From Pseudanabaena sp. Chao 1811 (GTDB lineage Bacteria; Cyanobacteriota; Cyanobacteriia; Pseudanabaenales; Pseudanabaenaceae), in assembly GCF_027942295.1 (NCBI RefSeq), contig NZ_CP101416.1, positions 4,388,501 through 4,452,500 on the forward strand: 64,000 nucleotides of DNA, given 5' to 3'. A model generated the notes under the pieces. It was not told the DNA's origin. It made no database searches and saw only the letters and a program-made list of their open reading frames with translations. Positions 60,129 through 64,000 of the stretch are shown one piece after another; position 1 is the first letter of the stretch, and every line of letters starts with the position of its first letter. The translations under genes and the position numbers were made by a program.

Positions 60129-61156
60129 CAGCCTATTGAGGGAAAGAGTAGTACAAGATAAGCTAGGATAGCAAAACCCAAAAGAGAGTAAAAAATGGCA
60201 CCTTACTCACTAGATCTCAGAGAAAAGATCGTAGCAAACTACGAAGCAGGAAATACATCGATTCGGGAAGTAGCGAAGCAATTTCAAGTCGCGACGAAAA
60301 CAGTGCAAAAACTACTGAATCAATACCGAGAGACAGGAGAACTAAACCACAAACCATTAGGTAGTCCAATCAAAAGTCCCCTCGAAGCGCATCAGGAGAA
60401 AATCCTCGAAATTGTCTCAGAGCATCCAGATTGGACACTATGGCAGTACTGTGAAGAAGTAGCAGAACAAACAGGAGTATCAGTGACCACAGGCAGCATG
60501 TGCCGATTTTTCCAGAGGCATAACATCACTCTAAAAAAAAGACCTATCGCCATGAAAAGGTAAAAAGTGAGGCAGTACAACAGCAAAGATGTGAATTTTG
60601 GGAAGCATTGAATGAAGTGAAAGCTGAAGATCTGATTTGTATTGATGAAACGGGAGTATGGCAGGGGATGGAACGCTCTGTGGCAAGAAGTGAATGTGGC
60701 AAAAGAGTATTCAGTCTTCGTCCCTTTTACAAAGGTCAGAAATACACAATAATTGGCGCTATTTCAGTTGATGGGATTGTTTGCCTGAAAACGATTCAGG
60801 GTTCTATGAAAGGAGCAGATTTTCTCACCTTTGTCCAAGATGACCTAGTACCTAAATTACGTCCTGAGCATAGGATCATCATGGATAACCTCAACTGCCA
60901 TAAAGTTGAGGGGGTCGCAAAAGCAATTACAGCGACAGGTGCTAAGATTTTGTACTTACCCACCTATTCTCCTGATTTTAATCCAATTGAGATGATGTGG
61001 TCGGTTCTCAAATATTTTATTAGATTGCTTAGACCTCATTCTCAAAAACTACTTCAGCATTTAATCAACGTTTTCCCTTACTTGTTAGAAAAAGATTTCT
61101 TCAAAAATTGGTTTACTAAGTGTTGTTACTGTACTACTTAATCCCTCAATGGACTG
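60129..61156 (+). mobile_element. IS630-family insertion sequence, complete
   Basis: The element is 1028 bp. It starts CAGCCTATTGAGGGA and ends with the imperfect inverted copy (TCCCTCAATGGACTG). Further inside, AGTAGTACA is shared by both ends. TA flanks both sides (60127-60128 and 61157-61158), as expected for the TA target duplication of IS630/Tc1-type elements. It carries one transposase in two frames. The perfect ends and duplication suggest recent insertion. Confidence 0.92.
60195..61141 (+). CDS. IS630 transposase, joined by a -1 frameshift
   Basis: Frame 1 (60195-60563) encodes a helix-turn-helix part: YSLDLREKIVANYEAGNTSI and VAKQFQVATKTVQKLLNQYR. Frame 2, open from the slippery region to 61141, encodes the DDE catalytic part with ICIDETGVW, IIMDNLNCHK and YSPDFNPIEMMWSVLKYF. 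A run of eight A (60533-60540) occurs at the junction. A -1 slip there joins LKK in frame 1 to KTYRHEKVKSE in frame 2, giving a continuous protein of about 315 residues. Frame 1 alone stops at 60563. Programmed frameshifting is known in several IS630 elements; a simple mutation is the alternative. Confidence 0.85.
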
Positions 61157-61546
61157 TAAAAAACCGAATTTATCTATCAAGGGATAACTACGAAGGCTAT
61201 GCAATTGAATGCGAGCAAATAACTCAAGGGCTAATACTTCTTGAAACACAAAATCATCGTTCGTGGTTTAAACGAGAAAATAAGCTTGTATACGTTCAGA
61301 TACTTGAAACAGCACCTTGGAATCGGCGAAGTTTTCAGCCAGTCCCAACATATAAGTTAGTTGGTACAGTTTTATTAAAGTTTGCACAGTTACGAAGCGA
61401 GGAGTTGGGTTATAGAGGATTAGTTGGGCTACACTCATTGCCAAAATCAGAAAACTTTTATCGGCAGATGAAAATGATTGATTGTGGTAGAGATGAGGAA
61501 AAAGAGCAATTAACTTATTTTGAGTGGTATAAAACGGAGACTAGCT

Positions 61547-61819
61547 ATGAACCTAGAAATTGATGATGCAGAGCTATTAAGACTTGCTCAAATTGAAGAT
61601 GAAGCTGATTGTGATATCAGTGCAGGTTTTGATCACGGTGAAAATTTAGGTATCTATTTATCTCAATCACTCAACAGCATTAGCTATAACCAGTTGAGTG
61701 AAATATTGCATAATAGTTTTGGTAACGCTTTATCAGCAGAGGAAATTGATAAAGTCGTTTTAGGTATTCAGCAGGCATCAAAATCTCATCTAGTTCATAA
61801 ATCAGCTAAGTCAGCCTAA
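61547..61819 (+). CDS. Hypothetical protein, 90 residues
   Basis: An acidic soluble protein from ATG 61547, overlapping the end of the split gene by 17 bp, which implies the two were translationally coupled. The sequence MNLEIDDAELLRLAQIEDEA and the helix LNSISYNQLSEILHNSFGNA have no recognised family. The C terminus is basic and Lys/Ser-rich (ASKSHLVHKSAKSA). The next gene starts 8 bp later. With the IS upstream its expression may now depend on the element. Confidence 0.65.
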   Translation: MNLEIDDAELLRLAQIEDEADCDISAGFDHGENLGIYLSQSLNSISYNQLSEILHNSFGNALSAEEIDKVVLGIQQASKSHLVHKSAKSA

Positions 61820-61826
61820 ATATAAT

Positions 61827-62318
61827 ATGTCTTCGTCGTTGGAACCAGAACAAGATAAGACCATTCCCCTAAGTCACGCTTATTCTAAGCGTAGAGAAAT
61901 ACGCATTGAAACTTCGCCTACTGAGTTAGAACAAATACTTACTAGAGTCGTTAACAAAGAAGTTACTAAAAAGATTGTGAGACTTGAAAAAAGTATTGAC
62001 CGTATGGTATCTCAGTTTCAAGCTATTCAAAGTGGCGAATCTGAAGATGCAGCATTGAGAGTAACAACTGACCTAGAATCGGCAGATATTGCATTAGCTA
62101 GTGTTCAGATTAAATCAGAGGACTATTACACTCATACTTGTGGCATGATAGCTGAAAAATTTAGTATCAGTAAAAATCAGGTACTTAATTTGATTAAAAA
62201 ACTAGAGCTTCGTGGGAATAGCTCTTATCACAAGCAATTTCAAACAGGAGCCAAAAGTTTTGTACACAAGTATTCTGAAGAAGCTTTAGCAAAGATTAAG
62301 AAAGAAATAGATTGCTAA
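61827..62318 (+). CDS. Hypothetical protein with possible DNA-binding C terminus
   Basis: A 163-residue protein. The first 40 residues are polar. A helical, probably coiled-coil part (ILTRVVNKEVTKKIVRLEKS) covers about 40-75. Near residues 118-138, CGMIAEKFSISKNQVLNLIK has the spacing of a helix-turn-helix, and a basic tail follows. I cannot name a family. It is the third gene of the cassette that begins with the IS-split gene. A DNA- or nucleoprotein-binding role is only suggested by the helix-turn-helix-like pattern. Confidence 0.6.
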   Translation: MSSSLEPEQDKTIPLSHAYSKRREIRIETSPTELEQILTRVVNKEVTKKIVRLEKSIDRMVSQFQAIQSGESEDAALRVTTDLESADIALASVQIKSEDYYTHTCGMIAEKFSISKNQVLNLIKKLELRGNSSYHKQFQTGAKSFVHKYSEEALAKIKKEIDC

Positions 62319-62359
62319 AATCTTCCTAGAAATGTGGATTGTGTATAGTACTAGTTGGC

Positions 62360-63124
62360 TTAAGAAGTTTTAGTTATGCTTGCTTGTCCGGGAACGAGCT
62401 TATCAATAATTGTTTGAGTTGGTAGAGGAGTCTTAAAGCTGCGGAGTAATGTACTTGTTTTAGAAATTTCTTTCCACTCTTTGAGATCTAAGCGACGGAC
62501 AACTGGTGGAGTTGGAGAATTTGGTTTTACAATGATTTCTTCGCCTGTTAGCAAAATAATCTCTTTAGGCTGATTGGGTAACTTAACCGCTACCGTTCCT
62601 TCCCAAGAGAAAAATCTAACGCCTTGATTGATATCCTTAGGAATTTCCACAAAAGCAGTTGTGCCACGAATAGCGGCAGTTCCATAATCAGTAGAGATTT
62701 CTGTTGGGACTTTTAATCCCGGTTTCACCCAAGTAATCATCTTGCCTGATTTGAGATGTAGCCGATTTTGGGGTTGAATCTGTAAGACAGCATTACCACC
62801 AATCCGAAAACCTACACCATTATTAAACTCAACCTGAGTTTTGCCATTTGCCTCTGTACGAACTGTGTCTGATACATATAAATCCATCCCGACTTGAGCA
62901 TCTATTTCTTTGGGTTGTGGATTTTGTTGCGGTGTGACAAATACAGGCTTGTCTTCAATCATTGATACTTTGGCGATCGCTTGATTGATAGGTTGACTGA
63001 CAGGAGCACTGCTTGCAGTGGTGCTAGAAGCAGATGGATTAGGGGGTGGACTAGAAGACTCACAGCCAAATAGGGCGATCGCAATAGTTGCTGTAAATAG
63101 TGCCGTAAACAGAGAACTTTTCAT
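62360..63124 (-). CDS. FecR-domain lipoprotein
   Basis: A 254-residue probable lipoprotein. The signal (LFTALFTATIAIALFGC) ends in the lipobox LFGC. A Ser/Pro/Ala-rich linker follows. The FecR beta-rich domain spans about 60-190: DLYVSDTVRTEANGKTQVEF, GFRIGGNAVLQIQP, STDYGTAAIRGTTAFVEI, VRFFSWEGTVAVKLP. Stand-alone FecR lipoproteins are common in cyanobacteria and differ from the anti-sigma FecR of iron regulation. No sigma factor or TonB receptor gene is adjacent. A role as a periplasmic beta-solenoid scaffold would be inference. Confidence 0.88.
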   Translation of the reverse strand: MKSSLFTALFTATIAIALFGCESSSPPPNPSASSTTASSAPVSQPINQAIAKVSMIEDKPVFVTPQQNPQPKEIDAQVGMDLYVSDTVRTEANGKTQVEFNNGVGFRIGGNAVLQIQPQNRLHLKSGKMITWVKPGLKVPTEISTDYGTAAIRGTTAFVEIPKDINQGVRFFSWEGTVAVKLPNQPKEIILLTGEEIIVKPNSPTPPVVRRLDLKEWKEISKTSTLLRSFKTPLPTQTIIDKLVPGQASITKTS

Positions 63125-63203
63125 TACGGTATCTCAATGAAAGGCTAGACGAATAGTTTTGATGTTGGCATACCCCATAATCAGCAATCAAGAGATTTTA
63201 TGC

Positions 63204-63410
63204 TTAATTTATGTTTTTATCGGTTTCTATTTCGATTTTCCCAGTGCCATTACAAAAAGAACAATTTTCTTCTCTCTGTATTTCCCCAGAACAGTCTCGC
63301 AATTCTAAATAGCCTTTACCTTCACAATGATGACAAGATTTAGTTGTTGGAATGGAATCTAAGTCTAAATTGCGATCACAATTGCGATCGCCTATTAATT
63401 TTTCTGGCAT
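63204..63410 (-). CDS. Small DnaJ-type zinc-finger protein
   Basis: A 68-residue protein with two CxxCxGxG-like motifs: CHHCEGKGYLE at about residues 26-36 and CSFCNGTGKIE at about 51-61, with one more Cys between them (RDC). This matches half of a DnaJ cysteine-rich domain or the BSD2-type small chaperone fold that binds one zinc. No J domain is present. Similar short proteins in cyanobacteria have been linked to photosystem and carboxysome assembly, but nothing here decides that. It lies 79 bp upstream of the FecR gene start, on the same strand. Confidence 0.75.
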   Translation of the reverse strand: MPEKLIGDRNCDRNLDLDSIPTTKSCHHCEGKGYLELRDCSGEIQREENCSFCNGTGKIEIETDKNIN

Positions 63411-63455
63411 ATTTTTAAAGTCTTGTTCTAAAAAGGTGTGTGTATATTAACCAAT

Positions 63456-63803
63456 TTACCAAGGGTGAATTATTAAATGACTGAACCATTCTAAGACTCC
63501 CCAAATCAATTGCCAAAGAATGGTAGCCACTAGAATCACTTCTAATGCGAGGGCTAATACTGTTATGGTGAAGGCGAGTATAGCAATCGCTACATTCTGC
63601 TGCTTCCTAATTCCTTGCCATCCTAAAAACAATGCCATCGTAGCGATCGCACCACGAAATGCCCACAGAGTAACGATAACGGATTCTTCTACTTTGCCTT
63701 GAATCTTTACAGTGGTAATTGCGATTGCTATATCAACAATTGCTAAGGCTAAAGCAAGGAAGCTATAGCTATTACGGTTCAGAAATATAGCTAATCTATA
63801 CAT
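63456..63803 (-). CDS. Small membrane protein, 115 residues
   Basis: A 115-residue protein with three hydrophobic helices, at about 14-32 (SFLALALAIVDIAIAITTV), 42-60 and 70-98. KIQGKVEESVIVTLWAFRGA connects the first two. I do not recognise the family. The last 18 residues are Trp-rich (WQLIWGVLEWFSHLIIHPW). It lies between the zinc-finger gene and an unrecognised gene on the same strand. Confidence 0.65.
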   Translation of the reverse strand: MYRLAIFLNRNSYSFLALALAIVDIAIAITTVKIQGKVEESVIVTLWAFRGAIATMALFLGWQGIRKQQNVAIAILAFTITVLALALEVILVATILWQLIWGVLEWFSHLIIHPW

Positions 63804-63841
63804 TGTCCAACACCGAATGTAAAAGTGTAGAAGTACAGTAC

Positions 63842-64000
63842 TTATCGCCTGTAGTCATACTCTTCGGGCAATGGACGGATAAATATCTTATCTCTCCATT
63901 TTGATGGGGGAGTTTTATCGAGATCGCCACAGATTGCCCAATATAGGGTATGAATTTCTAGACTATTTGCTCCATCACTTACCCAAGTTTGGAATAATGC
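63842..64000 (-). CDS. 3' end of an unrecognised gene (5' end outside window)
   Basis: An open frame enters from the right edge and ends at a TAA (63842-63844), giving 52 residues with good coding character: ALFQTWVSDGANSLEIHTLY, WAICGDLDKTPPSKWRDKIF and a final LPEEYDYRR. I do not recognise the family from this part. The frame is on the same strand as the three genes before it. Confidence 0.6.
   Translation of the reverse strand, partial: ALFQTWVSDGANSLEIHTLYWAICGDLDKTPPSKWRDKIFIRPLPEEYDYRR

Larger units (their letters stand above)
59970..61563 (+). pseudogene. Hypothetical gene split by IS630 insertion
   Basis: The gene begins at a TTG (59970) and reads to 60128, where an IS630 element enters. 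The remainder, 61159-61563, continues in exactly the same frame (WNWDI then KNRIYLSRDNYEGYAIECEQ). Removing the element and one TA copy gives an intact protein of about 188 residues. Its end (GTVLLKFAQLRSEELGYRGL, then GLHSLPKSENFYRQMKMIDC) resembles a GNAT acetyltransferase acetyl-CoA-binding region. The insertion should abolish function. The downstream genes overlap it and appear to be in the same operon. Confidence 0.85.

Overview
The window looks like chromosomal DNA of a cyanobacterium, possibly of the Pseudanabaena type (the genus is an inference). The octamer GCGATCGC (HIP1) and its core occur throughout. Several families are typical of cyanobacteria: a flavodiiron protein with an altered metal site, a DevB/DevC-type exporter, a giant Ser/Thr-His hybrid kinase, an Rcp1-like response regulator, a CHAT protease-like protein, a CYP110-like P450 and a Nif11-type peptide. 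Most genes are ordinary chromosomal genes, separated by an unusually rich set of long perfect hairpins and MITE-like elements. I saw no rRNA, tRNA or CRISPR array.

Layout. 1-7586: potassium uptake (KtrA, cut by the edge, and KtrB), an HNH nuclease, DAHP synthase, a DUF1648 membrane protein, an M48 protease and an Uma2-type nuclease. 7587-11828 is an accessory island: a HIP1-bearing tandem array, a complete IS with an IS4-type transposase, and a two-gene restriction-modification system (C5-cytosine methyltransferase plus an MvaI/BcnI-type endonuclease). 11904-21302: PEP synthase, flavodiiron protein, a MocR regulator with a clear operator, a glutathione S-transferase and a HAD phosphatase. 21314-25247: zinc peptidase and DevB-DevC exporter subunits with no ATPase beside them.

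25511-33532: a 1966-residue kinase followed by a single-domain response regulator, converging on a CHAT protein. 33599-34945 is a P450. 35236-42615 is a MoxR/DUF58/SpoIIM/RDD/DUF4129/DUF4350 block, probably one membrane-linked assembly. 42659-50894: MltA, a glycosyltransferase, two REC-histidine kinase proteins, a PhzF protein and two paralogous lipoproteins. 51015-55737: dihydroorotase, a small DNA-binding-type protein, a second C5 methyltransferase facing a PD-(D/E)XK-like protein, and ScpB, whose reading frame contains a perfect palindrome.

55736-58927 encodes an Ftr1-type iron permease, a lipoprotein and a two-domain multicopper oxidase, resembling the Fet3/Ftr1 ferroxidase-permease pair. 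59272-62318 holds an orphan Nif11 peptide gene and a small three-gene cassette. The first gene of that cassette is split by an IS630 element, and removing the element restores the reading frame exactly. The window ends with a FecR protein, two small proteins and the 3' end of an unrecognised gene.

The most unusual feature is the set of intergenic hairpins. They have arms of about 13-26 bp and mostly 3-nt loops. Several belong to recognisable MITE families. One element supplies the stop codon of a gene, and a similar palindrome lies in frame inside scpB.
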